From NCBI RefSeq assembly GCF_019977195.1, contig NZ_AP024643.1, forward strand, positions 434,001 through 498,000: a DNA stretch of 64,000 bases, given 5' to 3'. The notes beneath the pieces are model-generated. The model searched no databases. It was not told where the DNA came from and saw nothing but the letters and a program-made list of their open reading frames with translations. Made by a program: the position numbers and the translations under genes. Each line of letters begins with the position of its first letter. Position 1 is the first letter of the stretch. Below are positions 24,937-32,808 of the stretch, one piece after another. The stretch comes from Arthrobacter sp. StoSoilA2 (GTDB taxonomy: Bacteria; Actinomycetota; Actinomycetes; Actinomycetales; Micrococcaceae).

Positions 24937-25773
24937 TCAGCCAAGCTCGGCTCGGCGAGCCTCGGCTCCGTACTCTGACCACCCGCCTGGGTAGAGGCGG
25001 CCGCGACCAAATCCTGCATACTCGAGAGCGAGAAGGTTGTGGCATGCCGTGACGCCTGATCCGCAGTAGGAGATGACGGCAGTCGCATCTTCGATCCCAA
25101 CCTTCGCAAACGCTCGTCGGACCTCGGTGATCGGGCGCAGGCGTCCGTCAGGGTCTAGGTTCCCACGGCATGGGACGTTCACGGCGCCGGGGATGTGTCC
25201 GGCTTGGGGATCGGTGGGCAGTTGGAGGCTTCCGTCGAAGCGGTCGGCGTTTCGAGCGTCGACGATGATCCCGGCAGCCCCTGCCTTAATGTCCTCAAGC
25301 TGGGCGAGATGCTCCTTCGGCCACGGAGACGGCGTGAAAGTCGCGGGCGTCGGCTTGGCGGGCGTCGTCTCCAGCGCTTCTGTCCACGCGGCAATCCCGC
25401 CGTCGAGCAGCGCCGCCCGATGCCCGAGGGCGCGTAGCATCCATACGAGCCGTGCTGCGATGACTCCTCCCGCATCGTCATAGGCGACGACGGTGGTGGA
25501 GTCGCCGATTCCCAGGGAAGACATTCCCTGCGCGAACACTTCAGGGTCGGGAAGAGGGTTCAGGCCGCGTGGTCCCGAACTGCCCGACAGCCATGAATCC
25601 AGGTCCACGAACAGCGCGCCTGGAAGGTGCCCGCCGTCGTACGCTGCACGACCCGACGCGCCGTCGAGGTACCACCGAACATCAGCGGTGACAACGTTGG
25701 TTCGGTGTGCCTTGAGCCATGCGGCATCAACAAAGGGCGGAAGGTCCTCTTGGGTTGTCCGGCTATCGTCCAT
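24937..25773 (-). CDS. two-domain sulfurtransferase (rhodanese/mercaptopyruvate type)
   Basis: 278 residues from the ATG at 25773 (the frame also allows 25800; neither has a clear ribosome site). Tandem rhodanese domains: an inactive N-terminal domain (about 10-135, with AYDGGHLPGALFVDLDSW) and an active C-terminal domain whose persulfide Cys is in SYCGSGVTACHNLLAL near residue 243. It transfers sulfur from thiosulfate or 3-mercaptopyruvate to a thiophilic acceptor. The CGSGVT loop favours the mercaptopyruvate sulfurtransferase (SseA-like) group over thiosulfate rhodaneses, but this is not decisive. Confidence 0.88.
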   Translation of the reverse strand: MDDSRTTQEDLPPFVDAAWLKAHRTNVVTADVRWYLDGASGRAAYDGGHLPGALFVDLDSWLSGSSGPRGLNPLPDPEVFAQGMSSLGIGDSTTVVAYDDAGGVIAARLVWMLRALGHRAALLDGGIAAWTEALETTPAKPTPATFTPSPWPKEHLAQLEDIKAGAAGIIVDARNADRFDGSLQLPTDPQAGHIPGAVNVPCRGNLDPDGRLRPITEVRRAFAKVGIEDATAVISYCGSGVTACHNLLALEYAGFGRGRLYPGGWSEYGAEARRAELG

Positions 25774-25881
25774 ACAGTGCAGGCTAAAGGACGCGTCCAT
25801 TATTCGAGCAAAAACGTCCCATTATATGGACGCTTGCCTAGGGGCCCGCGACCGTCGCCGCAGAATCCCCTCTACCTGTGT

Positions 25882-26484
25882 TCAACCATCGTTACCCCGC
25901 GAAGGGGCGAAAGCGATCTGCTCCGTGCGGGCAATACCTCGCTCGATAGCAGCCTTGTCTATGCCCAGGAGCGTGGTGAGCCACATGCCGTTTTGCACGA
26001 CGACGATGTCTGCCGCGCGCTCCCTGCACTCATCAGCAGAAAGCCCGGGTCTGGCATTCCCTATGAGTGTGGCAAGCCCGACCAGATACCGGTCAAAAGC
26101 CGCCGCGTTGATCCGTGCAAAGTCCTCGTCAGCCTGGGCGAGGGCCCAGAGGTGGAGGCGGAGGGACAGGTACGGCGTAGTCAGGAGATCAGGGTCCGCA
26201 ACGCGCCGAAGTGACTCCCGGAGTTGCTCCTCAGGGGTTGATGCCGGCTCCGGCTCCACGAGCATGAGGTCGTGCTCTTCGATCCGGTGCAGAACCGCGC
26301 GGATCAGGCTCGACTTGTCCTCGTAGTAGTAGTTCACGAGCCCAAGCGCCACGCCTGCTTCACGCGCCACGGCTCGCATATTGATGCCCGAAATGCCGTG
26401 GCGGGACAGGAGTTCCAGGGCCGCTTCGAGGATGCGTGTCTGCCTGTCAACCTGTTCGCTGGACTTTACGGTGCTTGTACCCAT
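25882..26484 (-). CDS. TetR family regulator, probable BetI
   Basis: 200 residues. The N-terminal helix-turn-helix spans about residues 14-60 (ILEAALELLSRHGISGINMR, then REAGVALGLVNYYYEDKSSL), with the Y-x-F/Y-x-x-K pattern following the recognition helix. The BetI-like C-terminal ligand domain resembles that of regulators of choline and betaine genes. It is the nearest TetR gene to two promoters carrying matching TTGAAC-N4-GTTCAA operators, so it probably represses the bet genes and permease until choline is present. It is about 1.4 kb from betB, so the assignment is inferential. Confidence 0.85.
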   Translation of the reverse strand: MGTSTVKSSEQVDRQTRILEAALELLSRHGISGINMRAVAREAGVALGLVNYYYEDKSSLIRAVLHRIEEHDLMLVEPEPASTPEEQLRESLRRVADPDLLTTPYLSLRLHLWALAQADEDFARINAAAFDRYLVGLATLIGNARPGLSADECRERAADIVVVQNGMWLTTLLGIDKAAIERGIARTEQIAFAPSRGNDG

Positions 26485-26528
26485 TCGGCCAGACTATTGC
26501 CAAACCCGAATTGGCGCATCCCGGCTGC

Positions 26529-27287
26529 CTACAGGTTTTCCTCCGCGTAAACCCGCAGGGCATCGCGAACGAACGTGGCTCCCGGCTCGCCGCCATAGTT
26601 CGCGGCAAATCGAGGATCAGCAACGTACATTTCACCGAGGCCGGTGACGTAGCCTTTCACGTCTCCACCGGGTGTGGCGGACGGTGTGCCTGGGATTCCG
26701 CGGAGCCATTCCACGTGGCGCCTTGCCAGTTCTTGTGCTTCAGCGCTATCCGGCGCGATGCCGGATGTGGCAGCGGAGATCCAGTCGCTACCCAGTTGGC
26801 GGGAGCGGTCCTTCCATTGCTGCTTTTCTTCGGCGCTCATGCCGCGCCACCAAGCGTCACTGGTGGCGTAAGCGTCCTTGCCCCAGCGTTCCTCCACCTC
26901 GTCCTTGTATTGAGTGTGGTCGAAGCCGTCAAACATGTCCTGTGCCATGTACTTTCCATCCCCTTTCAATGTGTCAATGGTTTGCCGCACCGACGCGATT
27001 TGCCGCGACAGGCGGTCCTGCTCTTGCCCAAGCCATTCCAGATGGCCGCTCAACGCCTTGACGGTGTCGGTCTCCCGGGCCAGCACGTCGGCAATCGCAG
27101 GCAAGCCCAGTCCAAGTTCCCGGAGCAGGAGGATCCGCTGGAGCTGCACCAAGGCCGGACCGTCGTAATAGCGGTAGCCGTTATGACCGGTCCGGCTTGG
27201 CTTGAGCAGCCCAATATCGTCGTAATGACGCAGCGTGCGGCTGGTGGTCCCTGCCATTTTGGCAATTTCCTGGATCGACCAGTCCAT
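26529..27287 (-). CDS. MerR family activator with TipAS effector domain
   Basis: 252 residues. N-terminal MerR winged helix (SIQEIAKMAGTTSRTLRHYD, then NGYRYYDGPALVQLQRI), a long coiled coil at about 75-110, and a C-terminal TipAS antibiotic-recognition domain (about 125-250; WWRGMSAEEKQQWKDRS and the terminal AANYGGEPGATFVRDAL are typical). TipAS domains bind thiopeptides and other hydrophobic compounds and activate the promoter by untwisting it. It has its own characteristic 19-bp-spacer promoter (27329-27359), so it is auto-activated. It lies upstream of tetR in the same direction. Confidence 0.92.
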   Translation of the reverse strand: MDWSIQEIAKMAGTTSRTLRHYDDIGLLKPSRTGHNGYRYYDGPALVQLQRILLLRELGLGLPAIADVLARETDTVKALSGHLEWLGQEQDRLSRQIASVRQTIDTLKGDGKYMAQDMFDGFDHTQYKDEVEERWGKDAYATSDAWWRGMSAEEKQQWKDRSRQLGSDWISAATSGIAPDSAEAQELARRHVEWLRGIPGTPSATPGGDVKGYVTGLGEMYVADPRFAANYGGEPGATFVRDALRVYAEENL

Positions 27288-27328
27288 GTGTCCTCCGTCC
27301 GACCTTCGCGTTCCTGGCTTGTCCTTTG

Positions 27329-27359
27329 ACAGTAATGGTTGACGTTACGTCAAGGTCAA
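27329..27359 (-). promoter_or_regulatory. MerR-type promoter and operator
   Basis: On the minus strand, -35 TTGACC (27359-27354), a 19-bp spacer, then -10 TACTGT (27334-27329). The spacer contains the near-perfect dyad TTGACGT-A-ACGTCAA (27339-27353). A 19-bp spacer filled by a dyad is the hallmark of MerR-family promoters and fits auto-activation of the MerR-TipAS gene 42 bases downstream. Confidence 0.85.
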
Positions 27360-27377
27360 GGGGGTGGATTGGAGGAA

Positions 27378-28061
27378 TCAGTCGGCCAGGATCAGGTAGA
27401 GCGCGCGGCGGGTTTCATCGAGCTTTTCGATCGCCGCCCTGCGCTGTTCGTCGGTTGCCGCGGCGCGGAACTGGTGGACGACGCCCATCAGTTTCCCGAT
27501 GCTTTGGTGGAACTCCTGCATGTTTCCGTCAGCCTCGGTGTTCCAGGCGTTGGCGAGTTCTTCTTCATGCTCTGCAACGTAGGCCCGGCCATCGTCCGTC
27601 AAAGTGAATTCCGTCCTGCGCCCCTCGCCCACGGCTGTGATGAGCTCTTCATCAACCAGCTGCTGCAGCGTGGGGTAGACGGACCCGGGGCTGGGACGCC
27701 AGGCTCCGGAGGTCTTCTCGGCGATGGTCTTGATCAGTCCATAGCCGTTGGAAGGAGCCTCGGCGAGCAGGGAAAGAATTGCAGCGCGGACGTCGCCTCG
27801 GTTACGACGGGGACCGCCCGGCCCGAACCCGCGGGGACCGAATCCGCCGGGGCCGAACCCGCCAGGTCCAAACCCGCCGGGACCAAATCCGCCAGGCCCG
27901 AATCCCGGGCCGAAGCCTGGCCCGCGGCCGGGTCCGCCGTGTCCTTGGGGACCCCGGCGCCCTTTGCCGCGATTGAAGCGGCCGCGTCCATGGCCATGTT
28001 CGGGAAGTCCGGAACCGTGTTCCGGGAACGAGCTTTCGTCGTGATTGTGGATGCCTTTCAT
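27378..28061 (-). CDS. PadR family regulator with Gly-rich N-terminal extension
   Basis: 227 residues. The PadR winged helix spans about residues 90-165 (RGDVRAAILSLLAEAPSNGY, then SGAWRPSPGSVYPTLQQLVD and a wing with RTEFTLTDDG). A C-terminal helical dimerisation part follows. The first 85 residues are His/Gly/Arg-rich and contain about seven FGPGG-type repeats, a disordered extension seen in several actinobacterial PadR proteins. AAAGGATG lies upstream of the ATG. A PadR-like operator lies 46 bases upstream, so it is probably autoregulated. Its other targets are not evident; the neighbours are repeats and a separate operon. Confidence 0.9.
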   Translation of the reverse strand: MKGIHNHDESSFPEHGSGLPEHGHGRGRFNRGKGRRGPQGHGGPGRGPGFGPGFGPGGFGPGGFGPGGFGPGGFGPRGFGPGGPRRNRGDVRAAILSLLAEAPSNGYGLIKTIAEKTSGAWRPSPGSVYPTLQQLVDEELITAVGEGRRTEFTLTDDGRAYVAEHEEELANAWNTEADGNMQEFHQSIGKLMGVVHQFRAAATDEQRRAAIEKLDETRRALYLILAD

Positions 28062-28106
28062 AACAGCATCATCCTTTCGGTTAGTGGTTCGTCGAAGGAA
28101 TATCGG

Positions 28107-28136
28107 CGATAGTTAACGATATATCGGTAACTATCG
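28107..28136. promoter_or_regulatory. PadR-type operator
   Basis: CGATAGTTA (28107-28115) is exactly mirrored by TAACTATCG (28128-28136) around an ATATATCG-rich centre. It is 46-75 bases upstream of the padR start. AT-rich long dyads of this sort are usual for PadR autoregulation. Confidence 0.7.
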
Positions 28137-28177
28137 GAACGTCAATAGTCTTTTTGGGGATCGGGCATTCGGTTAGG

Positions 28178-28361
28178 ACGGTTGGGATGTGAGCGAGCAT
28201 CGGGTGGGGACGGTTGGGATGTGAGCGAGCATCGGGTGGGGACGGTTGGGATGTGAGCGAGCATCGGGTGGGGACGGTTGGGATGTGAGCGAGCATCGGG
28301 TTAGGACGGTTGGGATGTGAGCGAGCATCGGGTGGGGATGGTTGGGATGTGAGAGAACGTT
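28178..28361 (-). repeat. 32-bp tandem array R1 (six copies)
   Basis: Cores GGATGTGAG start at 28185, 28217, 28249, 28281, 28313 and 28345, exactly 32 bp apart. The first five continue CGAGCATC; the last continues AGAACGTT, the version found in array R3. A degenerate copy precedes 28178. Given here as minus strand because it lies downstream of the minus-strand SDR gene, in whose direction it reads CTCTCACATCC and is very C-rich and G-poor. Open frames through it (28081-28296) are repeat artefacts. With the padR operator and the terminator below, it fills the gap 28062-28444. Confidence 0.95.
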
Positions 28362-28366
28362 AAAGT

Positions 28367-28412
28367 CCGACGGCGGGTGCGGACTTCACGTGAAGTCCGC
28401 ACCCGCCGTCGG
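28367..28412. terminator. perfect 46-bp palindromic terminator
   Basis: CCGACGGCGGGTGCGGACTT and onward forms a perfect 23-bp-arm palindrome centred on CACGTG at about 28390, 33 bases beyond the SDR stop. It ends the five-gene amine operon and lies directly beside array R1. Confidence 0.85.
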
Positions 28413-28444
28413 GGTTCTTTAGGCGTCGGGGTTCTTGGGAAAGC

Positions 28445-29227
28445 CTACGAAAGGGGAGTGACGTAAGCGCCCGAGATCCCGCCGTCCACCAGGAACGTGG
28501 ATGCCGTGATGAAGGAAGCGTCGTCACTGGCGAGGAATGCGACAGCCGCGGCTAGCTCCTCCGGCTCCGCAAAGCGACCCAGGGGCACGTGCACCAACCG
28601 CCGGGCTGCCTTCTCGGGGTCCTTGGCGAAGAGTTCCTTCAGCAGGGGAGTGTTCACCGGGCCGGGGCAGAGGGCATTGATGCGGATGCCCTGACGGGCG
28701 AATTCGACGCCGAGTTCGCGGCTCATGGACAGCACGCCACCCTTGGAGGCGCTGTACGAAATCTGGGACGTTGCCGCTCCCATGACAGCCACGAACGACG
28801 CCGTGTTGATGATGGAGCCCTTGCCCTGCTCCTGCATGTACGGGATGGCGTACTTGCAGCAGTAGTAGACGGAGGTCAGGTTGACCTCCTGCACCCTGCG
28901 CCAGGCGTCGATTCCGGTGTCGAGGATGGAAGCGTCGTCGGCGGGGGAGATACCGGCGTTGTTGAAGGCGATATCCACGCTGCCGTAGCTCTCTTTGGTC
29001 TGGGCGTAGAGGTTGCGAACCTCTTCTTCGCTGGTGACGTCCACCTTGACGAACAGGCCGCCCACTTCATTGGCAGCGGCGATTCCGGACGTCGGTTCGA
29101 TGTCGGCGATGACGACGTTGGCGCCCTCAGCGGCCATCCGGCGTGCTGTGGCCAGACCGATGCCACTGGCACCGCCGGTGATGACTGCGCTGCGGCCTGC
29201 GAGACGGTTCGAAACTACTGATTGCAT
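28445..29227 (-). CDS. SDR family oxidoreductase of the gamma-glutamyl amine operon
   Basis: 260 residues, classical short-chain dehydrogenase. The cofactor loop is TGGASGIGLATARR (residues about 17-30); ADIEP after beta-2 suggests NAD rather than NADP; NNAG; the catalytic Tyr-x-x-x-Lys is in ISYSASKGG; the PGPVNTP loop is present. AAGGAGAG precedes the ATG. It is the last gene of the operon, 30 bases after the aldehyde dehydrogenase gene. If the substrate is gamma-glutamylethanolamide, this enzyme could oxidise its alcohol to the aldehyde, a step that no other gene in the operon provides. That role is inference. Confidence 0.9.
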   Translation of the reverse strand: MQSVVSNRLAGRSAVITGGASGIGLATARRMAAEGANVVIADIEPTSGIAAANEVGGLFVKVDVTSEEEVRNLYAQTKESYGSVDIAFNNAGISPADDASILDTGIDAWRRVQEVNLTSVYYCCKYAIPYMQEQGKGSIINTASFVAVMGAATSQISYSASKGGVLSMSRELGVEFARQGIRINALCPGPVNTPLLKELFAKDPEKAARRLVHVPLGRFAEPEELAAAVAFLASDDASFITASTFLVDGGISGAYVTPLS

Positions 29228-29257
29228 TGGTGCTCTCCTTGGAAAAGTGGAAAAAGT

Positions 29258-30628
29258 TCAGGCGGACTGGGTGGAAATAAAGACGTTCTTGACTTCGCTG
29301 AAGGCATCCAGCGCGTCGGGGCCAAGCTCGCGGCCAAGGCCGGACTGCTTGAAGCCGCCAAAAGGCGTGGAGTATCGGACGGACGAGTGCGAATTCACGG
29401 AAAGATTGCCGGACTCGACGCCCCGGGCTACGCGCAATGCGCGGTCCACCTTGGACGTCCAGATCGAGCCGGACAGGCCGTACTCCGTGTTGTTGGCGAT
29501 CCGGATGGCGTCTGCTTCGTCGTCGAACGGCACCACGGCAACAACCGGCCCGAAGATCTCGTCGGTGAATGACGGGGCTTTTACATCCGGAGTCAGTACA
29601 GTCGGCGGGAACCAGAAGCCCGGCCCTTCCGGCGCCTTCCCCTGGAAGGCGACCGGTGCGCCGTCGGGCACGAAACCGGAAACCGTCTCCAACTGCTGGG
29701 CGGAGATCAGCGGCCCCATTGTGGTGGCCGGATCTGCGGGGTCTCCGACACGCATGCCCAGGACCTCTGGTTCCAGCAGCTCGAGGAAGCGCTCATAGAC
29801 GCTGCGCTGCACAAGGATCCTGGAACGTGCGCAGCAGTCCTGCCCGGCGTTGTCGAAAGCGCCACCGGGAGCGGCGGCCGCAGCCATCTCAAGGTCGGCG
29901 TCGTCGAAGATGATGTTGGCACTCTTGCCGCCCAGCTCAAGCGTCACGCGCTTCACCTGGTCCGCGCAGCCGGCCATGATCTGCTTTCCAACGCCTGTGG
30001 AGCCAGTGAACACCACCTTGCGGACCGCCGGATGGGTGACGAACCGCTGGCCCACCACGGAACCCTTGCCGGGAATCACCTGGAAGACGCCCTCAGGAAG
30101 CCCCGCTTCCAGCGCCAGTTCACCGAGGCGGATGGCGGTCAACGGCGTGACCTCCGCCGGCTTGAGGACCACTGTGTTGCCTGCGGCCAGTGCGGGGGCA
30201 AATCCCCACCCTGCAATGGGCATCGGGAAGTTCCACGGCACGATGATGCCAACTACCCCCAAGGGCTCGTGGAATGTCATGTTGACTCCACCGGCCACGG
30301 GAATTTGCCGTCCGAAATGACGTTCCGGAGCAGCCGAGTAGTAATTGAGGACGTCGCGGACGTTGCCCGCTTCCCATCGCGCGTTGCCAATGGTGTGGCC
30401 CGCGTTGCGCACCTCAAGTTGCGCGAGGTTCTCCAGGTCATTGTCGACGGCGGCAGCGAACCGTCGCAGCAGCAGCGCCCGGTCCGCGGGGGTAACTGCC
30501 CGCCACGTCTCGTAGGCGGCGGCTGCCTTGGCAATGGCTGCGTCCGTTTCTGCCGGGCCAGCCAAGGAAACAGTCTGGATGACCTCCTCGGTGGCCGGAT
30601 TGATCACATCAAACACTGTTGCTGTCAT
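29258..30628 (-). CDS. aldehyde dehydrogenase (PuuC-like)
   Basis: 456 residues, NAD-dependent aldehyde dehydrogenase. Oxyanion Asn in VPWNFPMPIAGW, Glu in TLELGGKSANIIF, and a double Cys at the nucleophile position in NAGQDCCARSRI. It starts with an ATGA overlap on the puuD stop. In the operon it should oxidise a gamma-glutamylated aldehyde to the acid that PuuD then hydrolyses. It is somewhat shorter than the usual 480-500 residues, lacking part of the N-terminal arm. Confidence 0.9.
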   Translation of the reverse strand: MTATVFDVINPATEEVIQTVSLAGPAETDAAIAKAAAAYETWRAVTPADRALLLRRFAAAVDNDLENLAQLEVRNAGHTIGNARWEAGNVRDVLNYYSAAPERHFGRQIPVAGGVNMTFHEPLGVVGIIVPWNFPMPIAGWGFAPALAAGNTVVLKPAEVTPLTAIRLGELALEAGLPEGVFQVIPGKGSVVGQRFVTHPAVRKVVFTGSTGVGKQIMAGCADQVKRVTLELGGKSANIIFDDADLEMAAAAAPGGAFDNAGQDCCARSRILVQRSVYERFLELLEPEVLGMRVGDPADPATTMGPLISAQQLETVSGFVPDGAPVAFQGKAPEGPGFWFPPTVLTPDVKAPSFTDEIFGPVVAVVPFDDEADAIRIANNTEYGLSGSIWTSKVDRALRVARGVESGNLSVNSHSSVRYSTPFGGFKQSGLGRELGPDALDAFSEVKNVFISTQSA

Positions 30629-31395
30629 GCGGGGGACATCGCTTTCATTGTTGCGGTCTGGTCTGAGCGGTAGCCGGCGGCAGCTTCCACGAACCCGCGG
30701 AACAGCCGGAGATCGTTGGGGTTCTGTTCCGGATGGAACTGAACACCCAGAACCCAGCCACCTTCGGTTGTTTCAACTGCCTGGACCAGCCCATCGGCGG
30801 AGCGGGCAGTCACACGCAGGGTGTCCGGCACCGAGTCCAGGGCCTGGTGGTGGTAACACGGGGAGGTGGCGGAGCCGCCCAGCAGGTGGTGGATGAGGCT
30901 GCCCGGGGTGGTGGTGAAGGATGCTTCTCCGTAAACCCCAGGTGCCGGCTGGCTCTTGCTGTCTGGAATGACGTCGGGGATGTGCTGGATCAAGGTCCCG
31001 CCCAGTACGACGTTGAGGAGCTGCGCTCCGCGGCAGATCGCGAACAGCGGGAGTTCGCGCTCAAGTGCGGCACGGATCAGGGCGGAATCGTGCGCGTCCC
31101 GCAGCGGCTGTGGCTTGGTGGCTGGGTGCGGCGGCTCGCCGTAGAGGGAAGGATCGACGTCGGGACCTCCCACCACGATCAAGCCGTCCACCAGGTCCAG
31201 CACGGATTCGTCGGTGCCCAGCGGAGGGAGCAGGATTGGTGTTGCTCCGGCTGCGACCACTGCCTCCACGTACGTTCCCGGGAGGATTGCCGCCGTCGTA
31301 TTCCACACTCCCCAGGAGGCCTCCTGAAGGTAACTGGTGAGCGCGATCCTGGGCTTGTACGGTTGCCCGTAAGTTTCAGAGACGTTCGAAGCCAC
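30625..31395 (-). CDS. puuD: gamma-glutamyl-amide hydrolase (peptidase C26, PuuD-like)
   Basis: 256 residues from a GTG at 31395 preceded by GGGAGCGGG. The open frame extends to 31620, but the extra 75 residues are just the other frame of the glutamine synthetase gene. Class-I glutamine-amidotransferase fold with nucleophile Cys in FAICRGAQLLN, and His and Glu in VQFHPEQN. The GGPDVDPSLYGE and ICRGAQ pattern is that of gamma-glutamyl-GABA hydrolase. It removes the glutamate tag at the end of the pathway. It overlaps the ligase gene by 20 bases and the aldehyde dehydrogenase gene by four. Confidence 0.9.
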   Translation of the reverse strand: MASNVSETYGQPYKPRIALTSYLQEASWGVWNTTAAILPGTYVEAVVAAGATPILLPPLGTDESVLDLVDGLIVVGGPDVDPSLYGEPPHPATKPQPLRDAHDSALIRAALERELPLFAICRGAQLLNVVLGGTLIQHIPDVIPDSKSQPAPGVYGEASFTTTPGSLIHHLLGGSATSPCYHHQALDSVPDTLRVTARSADGLVQAVETTEGGWVLGVQFHPEQNPNDLRLFRGFVEAAAGYRSDQTATMKAMSPA

Positions 31396-32758
31396 GGACC
31401 CGCTCCCAATCTGTGATGGCGCTGTCGTAAGCGGTGAGCTCAACGTTGGCGGCGTGGACGTAGTGGTCCACCACGTCGTCGCCGAAAGCCTTGCGGGCAA
31501 TGCTGCTCTCGGCCAGGAGGTCCCGCGCGTCCCGCAATGTAGTGGGCAGCCGTTCCGCATCGGATTCGTAAGCGTTGCCCTTGGTGATTGCCGGCAACTG
31601 GAGATCGTTCTCGATGCCATGGACGACTGCGGCGATCATTGCAGCCACGGCGAGGTAGGGGTTCACGTCGCCGCCGCCCACGCGGTTCTCGGTGCGGAGG
31701 CCGCGGCCGTGACCCACCACGCGGAGAGCGCAGCTGCGGTTGTCCAGGCCCCAGGCGATCGCCGTCGGGGCGAAGCTGCCTTCCACGAATCTCTTGTAGG
31801 AATTGATGTTGGGTGCCAGGAAGTAGGCGAGTTCCCGCAGCGCCGCGAGTTGACCCGCAACGAAGCGTTCCATCAGCGGGCTGAAGCCGTGTTCGCCGTC
31901 GCCCGCCAGTACCGGGTTGCCGTCCAGGTCGGTGAGGCTGAAGTGGATGTGGCAGGAGTTGCCTTCACGCTCGTTGAACTTGGACATGAACGTGATGCTC
32001 TTGCCGTGCTGGTCGGCGATTTCCTTGGCGCCGTTCTTGTAGAACGTGTGCTTATCGCAGGCGGCGAGGGCTTCGTCGAAGCGGAACGTGATTTCCTGCT
32101 GGCCCAGGTTGCATTCGCCCTTGGACGACTCGACCACCAGGCCCGCGGCTTCCATGTTGTTGCGGATGGAGCGGATCACTGGTTCCAACCGGGCTGTGGC
32201 AAGGAGCGAGTAGTCCACGTTGTATTGCGTCGACGGCGCAAGGCCCGTGTAGTTCTTCTGCCAGGCCTGGTTGTATGAGTCATCGAACATCAGGAACTCA
32301 AGCTCGGTGCCAACGTGGGCCCGGTAGCCCAGCTTTTCGAGCCGTTCGATCTGCGCTTTCAGGATCTGCCGTGGTGATGCTGCCACGGGCGTCCGGTCCG
32401 TCCACAGGACATCGCATTGCACGATGGCTGTGCCTTCGAGCCAAGGAACCTTCCGGAGTGTTGAAACGTCCGGCAGCATCACCATGTCCCCGTAGCCGGT
32501 CTCCCAAGACGACATCGCGTAGCCGTCCACGGTTTGCATTTCAACATCCACGGCGAGCAGGTAGTTACAGCCCTCCGCGCCGTGATCCAGAACGTCTTCA
32601 AGGAAGGAACGTGCGCCGCAGCGCTTGCCTTGGAGGCGACCCAGCGCATCGGTGATGGCGACAATGACAGTATCGATCTCGCCGATTGCCACGGCTTCGC
32701 GCAGTTCGTCGACGGTGAGCTGCCGGTTCCGGCTGGACTCTTGGATGTGGGAATTCAT
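31376..32758 (-). CDS. glutamine-synthetase-like gamma-glutamyl-amine ligase
   Basis: 460 residues, GS-I fold: beta-grasp N-domain with WETGYGDM, the catalytic barrel with GTELEFLMF, SKGECNLGQQE, the HIHFSL metal motif, and the ATP/PS region KRFVEGSFAPTAIAWG followed by NRSCALRV. The lack of an adenylylation-type loop and the context place it with PuuA or GlnA3/GlnA4 proteins, which join glutamate to amines rather than ammonia. With an ethanolamine-type permease beside it, it probably makes gamma-glutamylethanolamide. GlnA4 of Streptomyces coelicolor is a known enzyme of this kind. GGAGAC precedes the ATG. Confidence 0.88.
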   Translation of the reverse strand: MNSHIQESSRNRQLTVDELREAVAIGEIDTVIVAITDALGRLQGKRCGARSFLEDVLDHGAEGCNYLLAVDVEMQTVDGYAMSSWETGYGDMVMLPDVSTLRKVPWLEGTAIVQCDVLWTDRTPVAASPRQILKAQIERLEKLGYRAHVGTELEFLMFDDSYNQAWQKNYTGLAPSTQYNVDYSLLATARLEPVIRSIRNNMEAAGLVVESSKGECNLGQQEITFRFDEALAACDKHTFYKNGAKEIADQHGKSITFMSKFNEREGNSCHIHFSLTDLDGNPVLAGDGEHGFSPLMERFVAGQLAALRELAYFLAPNINSYKRFVEGSFAPTAIAWGLDNRSCALRVVGHGRGLRTENRVGGGDVNPYLAVAAMIAAVVHGIENDLQLPAITKGNAYESDAERLPTTLRDARDLLAESSIARKAFGDDVVDHYVHAANVELTAYDSAITDWERVRGFERL

Positions 32759-32808
32759 GATGTCTCCGCAGTGTGGTTCTGTGAGTGGATGTCAGGTTCT
32801 GCTGGCTG

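Noticed and set aside
31396..31620. 75-residue N-terminal extension of the PuuD-like protein
   Set aside because: This segment is the alternative frame of the glutamine-synthetase gene; a GTG with a good ribosome site at 31395 gives the normal length.
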